Source: a virus
IMG/VR virus record: IMGVR_UViG_3300035665_001424
Coordinates: 1-23,522 of that record
Reading direction: 5' to 3' (one strand)
Length of the DNA stretch: 23,522 bases
Positions 8,782 to 15,861 of the stretch are shown one piece after another. The notes beneath the pieces were generated by a model that made no database searches, had not been told where the DNA came from, and saw only the letters and a list, made by a program, of their open reading frames with translations. The position numbers and the translations under genes are program-made. The number at the start of each line of letters is the position of its first letter. Positions within the stretch are counted from its first letter, which is position 1.

Positions 8782-9417
8782 TTAACTATCCGCGGCAATG
8801 GCCTGACGATCAGCGATACGCAGCTTGTCTTCGGCCATGAGGGTTTGGATGATGGCGTCGTATTGAGCCTGCCACATCGGTAGGCGCTCGTCGTTCTTCA
8901 GGAAAGGCATGGCTTGCAGCAAGGAGCCATAAAGCAGTGCCTGCGGTGCGTAGACCGTAAACCAATTCGTTTGGTTGGCAGAACTCAGCGGCTGCACGCG
9001 CTCGTAGTAGAGCACTTCAAAGTTATAAGCCAGCGTAGGCGTAGGTGCTACGAACCAGTGCGTGTAATCGTAATCGCAGTAAAACTTAGGCACGCCTGTC
9101 TGTGTGGGGTCTGGCCAGTATTCCCGCAGGTACTCATACTTTCGTAGCAGGACAGGGTAGCGCTTGCCGGCCACCGTGATATTCATGGAAACCGTTTTGT
9201 GCCAACGAGCCGGTTTATCAATGACAGGATTGGCCGCTGTCAGAGTGGCACTGCCTACAGTGAGGTTGCCTAGGAATTTAATCTGGCTTGCGATGACTTG
9301 CTCTGCCAAGCCGATAAAGGTAGGGATGCGCTCGAGCGTGGCATCATCAGTCCGTTCAAGGTACTGCTGAATATCCAGCACGAGGCTGTCATACGTCATT
9401 GCATAAGCGACTGTCAT
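8782..9417 (-). CDS. SU10-type head-tail adaptor protein (211 aa)
   Basis: The sequence follows the pattern of phage SU10-like adaptors: an N-terminal helix (MTYDSLVLDIQQYLERTDDA), a second helix (IPTFIGLAEQVIASQIKFLG), a beta region (YPVLLRKYEYLREYWPDPTQ, KFYCDYDYTHWFVAP), and long C-terminal helices (YAPQALLYGSLLQAMPFLKN, MWQAQYDAIIQTLM). Such proteins form the ring that joins the portal to the tail nozzle. I chose the ATG at 9417, within TAATG; a GTG at 9423 or an ATG at 9399 are alternatives. It precedes the nozzle gene by one gene. The overall order of folds resembles the 356-residue protein at 20875-21945, which has an extra inserted domain. Confidence 0.85.
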   Translation of the reverse strand: MTVAYAMTYDSLVLDIQQYLERTDDATLERIPTFIGLAEQVIASQIKFLGNLTVGSATLTAANPVIDKPARWHKTVSMNITVAGKRYPVLLRKYEYLREYWPDPTQTGVPKFYCDYDYTHWFVAPTPTLAYNFEVLYYERVQPLSSANQTNWFTVYAPQALLYGSLLQAMPFLKNDERLPMWQAQYDAIIQTLMAEDKLRIADRQAIAADS

Positions 9418-9809
9418 TACCACACCTTCTTCTTGATCGATTCAGGCTGCGGAACAAACTGCTTGCCCTGCCTTATTCCTTCGCGCTTGGCTCGCGTGGT
9501 TGCCGCGTATTCAGAAGGTGTGAGCTTCTCTCGTGCCGCTTTCGGCAAATACCGCTCGCCGGTTGCCTTAGGACCTTGCGTGGACGGCTTTCCCGACTTC
9601 GTTCCCCAGTCTTCCTTCGTCCACTTTGAGAGCGAATTATCCGCTTTTTTAGGGCCTTTGTAACCCCCGCCAGAGGCTTTGTACTTCTGGGTGGCTAACT
9701 GTGCCTTGCGGGCGCTCCATTGGCCTGGCGAGCCGCCTTTTCCTGAGGCTTTGACTGAGGCGACAATACGTTTCCACTTGGCCGGATCTGACTTGATTGC
9801 TGAACTCAT
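9417..9809 (-). CDS. basic DUF5872-like phage protein (130 aa)
   Basis: I chose the ATG at 9809, which overlaps the lysozyme stop as ATGA. An in-frame start at 9911 would add 34 residues antiparallel in style to the family and lying wholly inside the lysozyme gene. The protein is strongly basic. SDPAKWKRIVASVKASGKGG, PGQWSARKAQLATQKYK, GGGYKGPKK, WTKEDWGTKSGK and ERYLPKAAREKLTPSEYAAT are the kind of motifs found in DUF5872. The C-terminus reads QGKQFVPQPESIKKKVW. No enzymatic motif is known to me; DNA or virion binding is likely from charge. It directly precedes adaptor two, as the DUF6321-like protein precedes adaptor one. Family name from memory. Confidence 0.82.
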   Translation of the reverse strand: MSSAIKSDPAKWKRIVASVKASGKGGSPGQWSARKAQLATQKYKASGGGYKGPKKADNSLSKWTKEDWGTKSGKPSTQGPKATGERYLPKAAREKLTPSEYAATTRAKREGIRQGKQFVPQPESIKKKVW

Positions 9810-10273
9810 CGCATTAACGCGGCCTCTGCCGCCCTCCTTCGAGTAAGTCCTGGTAGTACGCGGCCAGCGGCCTTGTTCCACTTGACACATTCCGTTGCAG
9901 CGCCGTCCCAATCGCCGGCATCAATACGCTTTTTGAAGGTCGATACACGGTAATTGCCAAGGCCACAGTTGTAGGCCCAGGAAGTAACCGCAGCCATACG
10001 TCTTGGGAGCGCTTTTGATAGGTTTGGCGACATCTTGAGCAGACCACGCACAAAATACTCGACGTGATGGTCTAGGGCGTCCTCGCACTGCTCCATAGTC
10101 CAGATGGTTCCAGGATTGACTTCTGGGCCGGTAGCGCCCCATCCTATGGTCCAAGGGTGTCCACGAGTGCCAGGATCGGGATAAGCCGTTACACGGCCAT
10201 CAGGCAAGCGTTTTGCAAGCCCCTCAAAAGGCTTTATCAGTACATCCTTGCAAAGCTTTTTGGCCTCGTTCAC
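9806..10273 (-). CDS. endolysin, GH24 phage lysozyme (155 aa)
   Basis: The GH24 active-site pattern is visible: E17 in KPFEGLAKRL, D33 in TAYPDPG and T42 in PWTIGWGATG. These correspond to the Glu-Asp/Cys-Thr catalytic triad of T4/P22-type lysozymes, which cleave the MurNAc-GlcNAc bond of peptidoglycan. Further family marks are RMAAVTSWAYNCGLGNYRVS (residues 92-111) and PGLTRRRAAE near the end. The length is normal for the family. There is no signal peptide or signal-anchor helix, so export should depend on the holin encoded just upstream. It starts at GTG, overlapping the holin stop, and no ATG alternative lies near. The stop overlaps the next gene as ATGA. Confidence 0.93.
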   Translation of the reverse strand: MNEAKKLCKDVLIKPFEGLAKRLPDGRVTAYPDPGTRGHPWTIGWGATGPEVNPGTIWTMEQCEDALDHHVEYFVRGLLKMSPNLSKALPRRMAAVTSWAYNCGLGNYRVSTFKKRIDAGDWDGAATECVKWNKAAGRVLPGLTRRRAAEAALMR

Positions 10274-10755
10274 GACTTGTTGTACTTCTCAATTGATCGT
10301 CCTACAAACCAGAACGTCAGCATCATGTTGAGCATGGCGAAGTCATCCTCGTCATAACTCTTGGTTAAAACCTCAGCCCAGTTAGCGTTACTCTGAAAGG
10401 CAATCGTTAGCCCAGCAGCCTTGACGGCCACATAAACACCAAAAGCAATCCAAGTAAGACCGGGGCGGGTAACAGCAGTGATAAAAGAAGCGAGCCAGCC
10501 AGCCTCTTTTGCGGTCTGGGCCTGTTCCTTAAATGCCTCCTTAATCGTATCCATTTGCTGGATGCTGTAGTCAACATACTTCTCCTCCATCTTGAACTCG
10601 CCCCTCATTTTCTCGAGGTCGGTCTGGAGTTGGAACATACTCAATTCATGCTGGCGTTCGTTCTTCTTATCAAGAAACTTAAGCACTTCGGGAGCAAGCC
10701 TGAATAAGCCGCCGAAGATAGAACCCATTAAGCCGCCGCCAAGTAACTCAAACAT
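10270..10755 (-). CDS. 3TM GTA-type holin (161 aa)
   Basis: A short hydrophobic N-terminus (LLGGGLMGSIFGGLFRL) is followed by a long charged helix (residues 28-82), likely coiled coil. Hydrophobic segments then occur at about 86-119, containing VTRPGLTWIAFGVYVAV, and at 139-153 (MLNMMLTFWFVGR). The RPGLTW motif and this topology match the 'holin of 3TMs, for gene-transfer release' family. Its role would be to permeabilise the inner membrane so that the downstream lysozyme, which lacks an export signal, reaches the cell wall. The stop overlaps the GTG start of the lysozyme gene (GTGA). Confidence 0.82.
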   Translation of the reverse strand: MFELLGGGLMGSIFGGLFRLAPEVLKFLDKKNERQHELSMFQLQTDLEKMRGEFKMEEKYVDYSIQQMDTIKEAFKEQAQTAKEAGWLASFITAVTRPGLTWIAFGVYVAVKAAGLTIAFQSNANWAEVLTKSYDEDDFAMLNMMLTFWFVGRSIEKYNKS

Positions 10756-10757
10756 GC

Positions 10758-11174
10758 TTACCCCTTTGCGGTAATTTGATCGGCACCTTTCTTGACCGTG
10801 ACCTTGGAGCCTTCAACGTCAACCTGCATGGGTTGCTCGACTCGGTCTAGCTTGTCTAGGCGGTGGATAAGATCCTTGATGACATCAAACTCGGGCTTTT
10901 CTTGTTTCGCTGCTGTGCCTGCAATGCCGTTTAGCATCTGTATAAGTGCAGTAAGTGAAGCACCCAAAAGACCCATAACAGCAGCAATTTTTTCGCCTTC
11001 CAAGAAAAGGGATGCGCCAACACCTACGAGTACGATCAGGAAGATATAAAGAAGACCGTCAGAACCGATGGCCTTGCCTGCCACTTCCTTGGCAGAGTCC
11101 TGGGCTTTGAGTTCTTCAAGCCGGATAGCCGCTTGTGCCTTGAGGACCGCCAACTCGTGGGTTTTGTCGTCCAT
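10758..11174 (-). CDS. two-TM membrane protein of the lysis cassette, putative holin-like (138 aa)
   Basis: An Ala/Glu/Lys-rich helix (residues 1-35) is followed by two hydrophobic segments at about 41-58 (LLYIFLIVLVGVGASLF) and 63-83 (IAAVMGLLGASLTALIQML). A charged C-terminal half ends in KVTVKKGADQITAKG. Two close membrane helices joined by a short charged turn (EGEK) fit a small holin or pinholin-like protein. The long C-terminal tail is unusual for one and could contact the lysozyme or another regulator. It starts in a TGATG overlap and ends 2 bases before the GTA-type holin gene. Holin activity is inferred from topology and neighbours. Confidence 0.72.
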   Translation of the reverse strand: MDDKTHELAVLKAQAAIRLEELKAQDSAKEVAGKAIGSDGLLYIFLIVLVGVGASLFLEGEKIAAVMGLLGASLTALIQMLNGIAGTAAKQEKPEFDVIKDLIHRLDKLDRVEQPMQVDVEGSKVTVKKGADQITAKG

Positions 11175-11389
11175 CAGATTCCCAATAGCTTTTTAACGAA
11201 TTCAGCCGCAGCACCCGGCCCAAGAAGAACAGCAGCAAACACGGCCCAGATCCAATACTCGATCTTGGTCATGCGCTTATCGCCCTTGTCTAGCTGCTCA
11301 GTGATGGCTTGGTAGCGATGAGCACATTCTTTCTCGTGAGAACTCACCCTTGCCTCTAGCACAGCATGCTTGGTCTCAATCGTATCCAT
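11174..11389 (-). CDS. single-TM lysis-cassette protein, XhlA/spanin-like topology (71 aa)
   Basis: Residues 1-40 are charged and helical (TIETKHAVLEARVSSHEKEC), probably coiled coil. One hydrophobic segment follows at about 45-65 (YWIWAVFAAVLLGPGAAAEF), then a short basic tail. This is the layout of XhlA-like haemolysin/holin-accessory proteins of phage lysis cassettes. It is not a classical i-spanin, whose long periplasmic part follows the membrane segment. It stands first in the lysis block, ahead of two further membrane proteins and the lysozyme. Its stop overlaps the next start (TGATG). The exact role in lysis cannot be decided from sequence. Confidence 0.75.
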   Translation of the reverse strand: MDTIETKHAVLEARVSSHEKECAHRYQAITEQLDKGDKRMTKIEYWIWAVFAAVLLGPGAAAEFVKKLLGI

Positions 11390-11395
11390 GACCTA

Positions 11396-11656
11396 TTAGA
11401 CAGATTGGCGCTTCGGAGTATTTTGTTCAAGGGCGGTATTAAATGCCGATACAAGCTCAGGCGTCCATATAGCATTACAAACAGCTTGAACACGAGCATC
11501 CTGGTCCGCGATGTTTTGTCCTGGCGATAATGACCAACGATGAAACGACTTTGAAAGTTCTGCGCCATCTTCAATGATTCGCGTAACTTGCCGAATCTGA
11601 ATAATTCCGTTCTCAACAATCTCGATCTTATCGATCGCCACTTGCTTCTCTAGCAT
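11396..11656 (-). CDS. small conserved-type phage protein downstream of fibre (86 aa)
   Basis: This 86-residue protein has a beta-like first half (VAIDKIEIVENGIIQIRQVTR) and a helical second half (DQDARVQAVCNAIWTPELVSAF). A KSFHRWSLSPGQN segment joins the halves. It has a clear AAAGGA ribosome site in the 10-base gap after the fibre gene. Proteins with this IQIRQVTRI...HRWSLSPG layout are frequent next to fibre genes of uncultured phages, but I know no assigned role. A fibre-assembly or minor virion role is plausible from position only. There is no membrane segment or signal peptide. Confidence 0.72.
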   Translation of the reverse strand: MLEKQVAIDKIEIVENGIIQIRQVTRIIEDGAELSKSFHRWSLSPGQNIADQDARVQAVCNAIWTPELVSAFNTALEQNTPKRQSV

Positions 11657-11666
11657 GATGGTTCCT

Positions 11667-12860
11667 TTAGCTTACCTTGACGAATCCGCATAACTGGATG
11701 AGGTTTCCAAACCCAGTCGTAAATTGACCGTTGTAGGGATCTATGACGTTATTGGTATCGGAGTCTGGCGATGACTTGTAATAAAGCTGCATTTCGTTTG
11801 CAGAACTCCAAAGCGCCATGCTTGGTGCATTTGATGGCCAAAGCTGTACCCATGTCACCTGAATCGGGTACTGGGTTGTTGTCACCAGCGCCGAAAAAGG
11901 GAAGCCTGTAATGTATAGCGGTATCCCGTCAAAATCAAAAGTTGCCGCCGTAGTCGTGATGTATAGGCTAAAGAAAACCGTATCGCCAATTTTTGTGTAA
12001 TAGCCGGCCCTTGACCCGTAAGTGATCGACAAGAAGTTAGGCACAGTTCTATAACCTGGCGTCCAAGTACCCTCTTCATAATCATCAAGCGTATTTGGGT
12101 CTGACGATAAAGGAGCCGATGCAGGAAACGTCAAACCATTCGCAGTCAGGAAACCTGCAGAGGTGACCGTAGCCGTTGAGTTCTTGATGAGCTTTCCGGT
12201 AACGCCGTCAAACTGAACCAAAGCATTGTTTGTTGCGCTCGTAGGCCCAATTACATCGCCTGTGCCGAGGCCAGAGGCTGAGAGAGCAATGCCGCCAGCC
12301 GTGTTGGAAATGCTTAATGGCGGACTAACCGTGATATTGGCCAGGGTAAAACCTGAGCCATTGCCGATCAGTAGCTGGCCGTTAGTTGCAGCAGCACTTA
12401 CACCTGTGCCGCCATTTCCATAAGGCAACGTGCCTGTAACGCCGTTTGTTAAGTCAATCTGCGCCCATGCCGGGTTGTTATTGGTTCCCGTGTTGGATAG
12501 ATAACGCGTGGCTGAGGTGCTCTTGGCAAGTCTTGCAAGCGTATTGGCGCCAGAGGCGTAAAGCAGATCGCCCTGCGAGGTCAAAACCGAAGAGGCAGAT
12601 GGCGCAAAGGACATCGTGCCTGAGCCATCAGTTTGAACGGCCTGGTAAGCAGAGCCATCAGCCGCCGGATAGGTTAGGCCGGCAGGGTTGTTGATGAGCT
12701 TTTTAACTGTGCCAGAAGAGTTTTTGGCATACAGCGCCATGCCTGAATCGTGATAATTGATGGCCAACTCACCTGCGTTCAGGTTTGCAGCATCAGGCGC
12801 TGTTGTTGACGCTGTATTTGTCCTATAAAGCTGGATCGGCGTGTAATTTGGTGCAGCCAT
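11667..12860 (-). CDS. tail fibre protein with N-terminal GELAINY-type module (397 aa)
   Basis: The start (PIQLYRTNTASTTAP...LNAGELAINYHDSGMALYAKN) is the common N-terminal module of phage fibres. Residues about 60-240 are low-complexity Gly/Ser/Thr/Asn repeats, including GTLPYGNGGTGVSAAATNGQ and LLIGNGSGFTLANI, typical of fibre shafts. The tip starts near residue 265 with LDDYEEGTWTPGY, then GYYTKIGDTVFFSLYI and beta-strand segments to the end, which resembles the jelly-roll end domain seen on many fibres. It begins 2 bases after the GT9-like gene. No reverse transcriptase or template repeat for targeted mutagenesis was seen nearby. A host-binding or accessory fibre is the best reading. Confidence 0.83.
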   Translation of the reverse strand: MAAPNYTPIQLYRTNTASTTAPDAANLNAGELAINYHDSGMALYAKNSSGTVKKLINNPAGLTYPAADGSAYQAVQTDGSGTMSFAPSASSVLTSQGDLLYASGANTLARLAKSTSATRYLSNTGTNNNPAWAQIDLTNGVTGTLPYGNGGTGVSAAATNGQLLIGNGSGFTLANITVSPPLSISNTAGGIALSASGLGTGDVIGPTSATNNALVQFDGVTGKLIKNSTATVTSAGFLTANGLTFPASAPLSSDPNTLDDYEEGTWTPGYRTVPNFLSITYGSRAGYYTKIGDTVFFSLYITTTAATFDFDGIPLYITGFPFSALVTTTQYPIQVTWVQLWPSNAPSMALWSSANEMQLYYKSSPDSDTNNVIDPYNGQFTTGFGNLIQLCGFVKVS

Positions 12861-12862
12861 GC

Positions 12863-13324
12863 TTACCCCAATACCGTTTCAAGAATGAGTGAATCAACGG
12901 CCTTCAAAACAACTGAAGGCTCAACAAATTTGCTTGCATCGTACTCGGTTTGCTCCCACCATAAAAACTGATTGGGAGCGAGGCAGTCACGACTTTTAAG
13001 CAAGTTAATGTTTTCCGGGTGGCCAAAGATCAGCGGATCAGAAACTGACCACAATACGATGCCAGGCTTACCCTCGTCCCAGCCTAAGTGCTGGAAAAAG
13101 GAGTCGCAAGCAATCCATGTATCACAGGCCTGCAGGAGCTTTCTAAGCTCTGCAATCGGCAAGTCTGGCCGGAAGTCTTCAACTAAGGGCTTTTCGCCGC
13201 TAATGCCGATCTGGACAATCTTGTGGCCTGCAAGCAAGCGAATGACGCCATCCCAAAACGGATAATTCTTGGGATTTTGCTTGCCATTTCTCAGTTGCTT
13301 GGCATAAGGCGCGATCAAGATCAT
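12863..13324 (-). CDS. GT9-like glycosyltransferase C-terminal domain as a separate ORF (153 aa)
   Basis: This 153-residue protein matches the second (nucleotide-sugar-binding) Rossmann domain of heptosyltransferase-like GT9 enzymes. It shows APYAK at the start, NPKNYPFWDGVIRLL (17-31), HKIVQIGISGE (34-44), then ACDTWIACDSFFQHLGW (66-82) and IVLWSVSDPLIFG (89-101). Full GT9 enzymes are about twice this length; the missing N-terminal part appears as the tail of the preceding protein. The two ORFs overlap by ATGA and lie in different frames. They may form a two-chain GT-B enzyme, or a single gene may have been broken by a small indel. Both reading frames look well kept, which favours the first. 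Confidence 0.85.
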   Translation of the reverse strand: MILIAPYAKQLRNGKQNPKNYPFWDGVIRLLAGHKIVQIGISGEKPLVEDFRPDLPIAELRKLLQACDTWIACDSFFQHLGWDEGKPGIVLWSVSDPLIFGHPENINLLKSRDCLAPNQFLWWEQTEYDASKFVEPSVVLKAVDSLILETVLG

Positions 13325-14286
13325 GTGTACAGCTTCCGGTAGGCATCTTCCAGACTTGATTTCCAGTTCCAGCGGTTCATCTTGCCGTAAATGTTGAACA
13401 TCTCGATGTCACCAAACAGGCTCTGGGCTTCAGCAATGGATTTTGACGGAATGATCTCTGGGTAGCAACCAAACACCACGGGATTCTTAATCGCTGGCAG
13501 GACGTGAGAAAAGACTAAGTGGTCACCCATGCCTCCGTTGAGCACCACAATCGTGTGATCCTTAAAGGCCATGGTATTGCGAAAGATCTGCTCGTCATGA
13601 GCAAACATCGCTTCATTGCTTTCCATGCGAATACCGCCCGATGGAGCCTTTAGGTGCCACGTCACTGCGCTGGGTACGACAAGCAGCTTGTAGCCTTTCT
13701 GCTTTAAGCCAAAGGTGAAGAGCGTCTCTTCTCTGTGGGCGACTCGAGACAGGCCTAGGTTGTAGTCGTAAATCCCAGCGCGGTAGAGAAACGTGCAGTG
13801 CAGATGGTCAACCTCTTTGACCTTCTTAATGGTCTGCCACTGCGGATTGGGTTCAGCGTAAATGTTGTCAATCTTGCCTGTAGCGTCGCCTTCAAACTTA
13901 TGTGGTGGCGTGAACACTGAGCCGCCAACACCGCCGACGTTAGGTGCTGCGTGCTTTAAGAGGTTCTGCAGGACGTTTGGCTCGGGCAGCGCGTCATCAT
14001 CAACGCGCCATACCCACTCGTAGCCCATCCAGTTAGCGATCTGATGATTGTGATGCTGACCTTTCTTGCCGGCAAAGAGCCACTCCCAGGCGATTTCCTT
14101 TTGGTCAAGAATGCGAAACAACTGGGAGAAAAGCGGATCTGACCGCAGGTCTTGGTGCTCGTCGTTATCATCAAAGATGACTAGCTTGTCAGGCTTGCGC
14201 GTCTGATTGATGATGGCTTGCAACGCCATGGGCAGCGTCGTATGCGTGCGGCCACGGGTTGAAATAGAGCACAAGACATTAGGCAT
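13321..14286 (-). CDS. GT2 glycosyltransferase fused to the N-terminal part of a GT9-like enzyme (321 aa)
   Basis: Residues 1-240 form a GT-A family 2 glycosyltransferase: VLCSISTRGRTHTTLPMAL at the start, WRVDDDALPEPN with DDD at 96-98 as the metal-binding motif, HREETLF (184-190) as the acidic catalytic region, and TWHL (209-212). From about residue 243 the sequence changes style. HTIVVLNGGMGDHLVFSHVL (244-263) matches the first strand and Gly-rich loop of GT9 ADP-heptose-type (GT-B) transferases, continuing to residue 321. The rest of a GT9 enzyme is in the next gene, which starts in an ATGA overlap. An 8-base overlap with the upstream GT2-methyltransferase gene also suggests coupled synthesis. 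Donor and acceptor sugars are unknown. Confidence 0.85.
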   Translation of the reverse strand: MPNVLCSISTRGRTHTTLPMALQAIINQTRKPDKLVIFDDNDEHQDLRSDPLFSQLFRILDQKEIAWEWLFAGKKGQHHNHQIANWMGYEWVWRVDDDALPEPNVLQNLLKHAAPNVGGVGGSVFTPPHKFEGDATGKIDNIYAEPNPQWQTIKKVKEVDHLHCTFLYRAGIYDYNLGLSRVAHREETLFTFGLKQKGYKLLVVPSAVTWHLKAPSGGIRMESNEAMFAHDEQIFRNTMAFKDHTIVVLNGGMGDHLVFSHVLPAIKNPVVFGCYPEIIPSKSIAEAQSLFGDIEMFNIYGKMNRWNWKSSLEDAYRKLYT

Positions 14287-15565
14287 GCCAACGTCCGATG
14301 AGGAGATTCAAGCGGTTGGCATGATCAATTTGCCGCGGCCATTCAGAAATATTGCCAGCCTCATCGATGTAGTTGAATTCAAAGCCAGGAAAGTGCGACT
14401 CGTTTAAGCCATGCAGCTTATGATGCGGTCCCCAAAAGCCTGGTGGCTCATTCATCGGCACAGTGAAAAGCAGGTTCTTGCAGTGCTTTTTGAGCTTTTG
14501 TAACACCTCGAGGCCATTATCGATATGCTCAATGACTTCAAAAGCGATGATGGTGTCGTAGTGCTCTAATTCGACCTTGTTGATGTCGGCGTGCATGAAC
14601 TTCGCATTCGGTGCCCAAGCCTGCTCTTTGGCCACATCCACAATAATCGGGTCGTAATCGAGTCCTGTGTATTCCACGCCGTTAGGCATGAATTGAAGGC
14701 CGTAACCGCTTGAGCAGCCGATCTCGAGAATCTTGTTGCCGACTACATGCTTGGCTGCCCATTCGTAGCGGGTGGTTTCCCTGGGAAAGACTGGATCTCC
14801 TTTGAGGAAGACTGCCCGCTCCCAGTAATTTGATAGCCGCCAACGATACCAGTCAGGGTTGTATTTCTTGGCTAGCTTGAGCGAGTTGCGCAGGAACACA
14901 TTGTGATAATCAGGAACCAGGCTCGTATCCAGTACGGTACCTTCGCCCTTGTGATAAATCGGAAAGCCGCCAACAAAGATGTCGCCCTGCCACATCTTGG
15001 GCGAGCATTCAATAACCTCAAACCCCGCCTTTTCAGCCTCAATGCAAAACTCGGTATCTTCACCGCCACCGACGCCGTATTCCGTATTGAGCAGGCCAAT
15101 CTTGTCAAAAACCTTGCGGTGGATCATCACGCAAAAGAAGATGGCAAATTCCTTGCCGGCTGGCTCTGATGGTCCCTTGATGACACAAGAGATGCCGCAC
15201 TTCTCATTGGCAAAGGCGCTATTGAGCATCTCTAGCCACTGGCTCTTGGCCTGCGGCAAGAGAACCGTATCATTATTCAGGAGCACGATCTTGTCTGATG
15301 TGGCAAAGCGTATGCCTGCGTTGGTAGCGCCCGAGTAGCCAAGGGCTTCATCGTGCCAGATGACTTTTAAGTGCTTCTCAAAGCCAATTCGTTTGAATTG
15401 CTCTTTGAGCGAGATGAGATAGTTTTTCGTGGAGTCTACACAGCCATTAGCCGAGATGACTAACTCAACGTCTGTCATGTCGGTATATTGGAAAATCGAC
15501 TCAACGCATGGCTTTAATAAGTCTTCGCAGTGGTTATACGTCGGAATGACGATGCTGTATTTCAC
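14279..15565 (-). CDS. bifunctional GT2 glycosyltransferase - class I methyltransferase (428 aa)
   Basis: Residues 1-210 are a family 2 (GT-A) glycosyltransferase. YSIVIPTYNH opens the nucleotide-sugar fold, LLNNDT (95-100) holds the metal/UDP-binding acidic residue, and GGGEDTEF (166-173) is the catalytic-base region. Residues about 265-420 are a SAM-dependent methyltransferase: ILEIGCSSGYG (279-289) is motif I, GLDYDP (301-306) the acidic loop, HADI (325-328) and FEVIEHID (342-349) the following motifs. The GTG start overlaps the upstream stop (GTGA) and is preceded by a hairpin holding its GGGAG ribosome site. The gene overlaps the next by 8 bases. It probably adds a sugar and methylates the same or a nearby glycan. 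Whether the substrate is the virion or the host surface is unknown. Confidence 0.88.
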   Translation of the reverse strand: MKYSIVIPTYNHCEDLLKPCVESIFQYTDMTDVELVISANGCVDSTKNYLISLKEQFKRIGFEKHLKVIWHDEALGYSGATNAGIRFATSDKIVLLNNDTVLLPQAKSQWLEMLNSAFANEKCGISCVIKGPSEPAGKEFAIFFCVMIHRKVFDKIGLLNTEYGVGGGEDTEFCIEAEKAGFEVIECSPKMWQGDIFVGGFPIYHKGEGTVLDTSLVPDYHNVFLRNSLKLAKKYNPDWYRWRLSNYWERAVFLKGDPVFPRETTRYEWAAKHVVGNKILEIGCSSGYGLQFMPNGVEYTGLDYDPIIVDVAKEQAWAPNAKFMHADINKVELEHYDTIIAFEVIEHIDNGLEVLQKLKKHCKNLLFTVPMNEPPGFWGPHHKLHGLNESHFPGFEFNYIDEAGNISEWPRQIDHANRLNLLIGRWHA

Positions 15566-15852
15566 AGGGAGTCTGCTCCCAAACTGTCAGCAGTCATGCT
15601 AGCAACAATCGTCTCAACCGTCTCTACAGCAGTCACCGGATAAGCGCACTCCACCCACGCTTTAGCGCCGTGATTCCAGTTCCATTGGTAGCCTGCTCTG
15701 TCTTGTGGCTTTGGATCACGGATGACCCACTCATTTGACCACCATACGACTTCCTTGCCCTCTGGACAGATAGGCGCATCAGGCACTTCAATCCAGCCAT
15801 CAGTGCCGTCAGTCTCAGGCTTGGGAATACTTCCGTTTTTACTGTAGAGCAT
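15562..15852 (-). CDS. small Trp-rich phage protein (96 aa), possible fibre accessory
   Basis: This 96-residue acidic protein has eight Trp. They cluster in VVWWSNEWVI (residues 35-44) and YQWNWNHGAKAW (57-68). The C-terminal quarter is Ala/Thr/Val/Glu-rich and probably helical. It has a good AAAGGA ribosome site 9 bases after the lectin fibre stop, and its last codons overlap the GTG start of the glycosyltransferase (GTGA). Small proteins directly downstream of fibre genes are often assembly chaperones, and that is a possible role. However, I do not recognise a chaperone family signature, so the function remains unknown. Confidence 0.7.
   Translation of the reverse strand: MLYSKNGSIPKPETDGTDGWIEVPDAPICPEGKEVVWWSNEWVIRDPKPQDRAGYQWNWNHGAKAWVECAYPVTAVETVETIVASMTADSLGADSL
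15567..15580 (-). promoter_or_regulatory. hairpin covering the ribosome site of the GT2-methyltransferase gene
   Basis: On the minus strand GGGAG, a CAGA loop and CTCCC form a perfect 5-bp hairpin that ends two bases before the GTG start at 15565. The GGGAG arm is the only good Shine-Dalgarno-like sequence for that start, 10 bases upstream. The hairpin lies inside the last codons of the upstream 96-aa gene, so ribosomes finishing that gene would open it. That would be translational coupling with low independent initiation. The pairing is visible; the regulatory effect is inferred. Confidence 0.4.
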
Positions 15853-15861
15853 GTTTGTCCT

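Noticed and set aside
9417-9911. Longer start (ATG at 9911) for the DUF5872-like gene
   Set aside because: The 34 extra residues lie wholly inside the lysozyme gene and look unlike the rest, and the ATGA overlap at 9809 is the normal junction style here.
9816-10273. Signal-anchor-release lysozyme
   Set aside because: The N-terminus (NEAKKLCKDVLIKPFEG) has no hydrophobic helix, so holin-dependent export is expected.
11667-12860. Diversity-generating retroelement target in the fibre gene
   Set aside because: No reverse transcriptase and no template-like near-repeat of the fibre's 3' end were seen in the window.
13310-13330. Programmed frameshift joining the GT2 protein to the GT9 C-domain
   Set aside because: No slippery heptamer or stimulatory structure is visible at the overlap; ATGA reinitiation is the simpler explanation. 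An indel remains possible.
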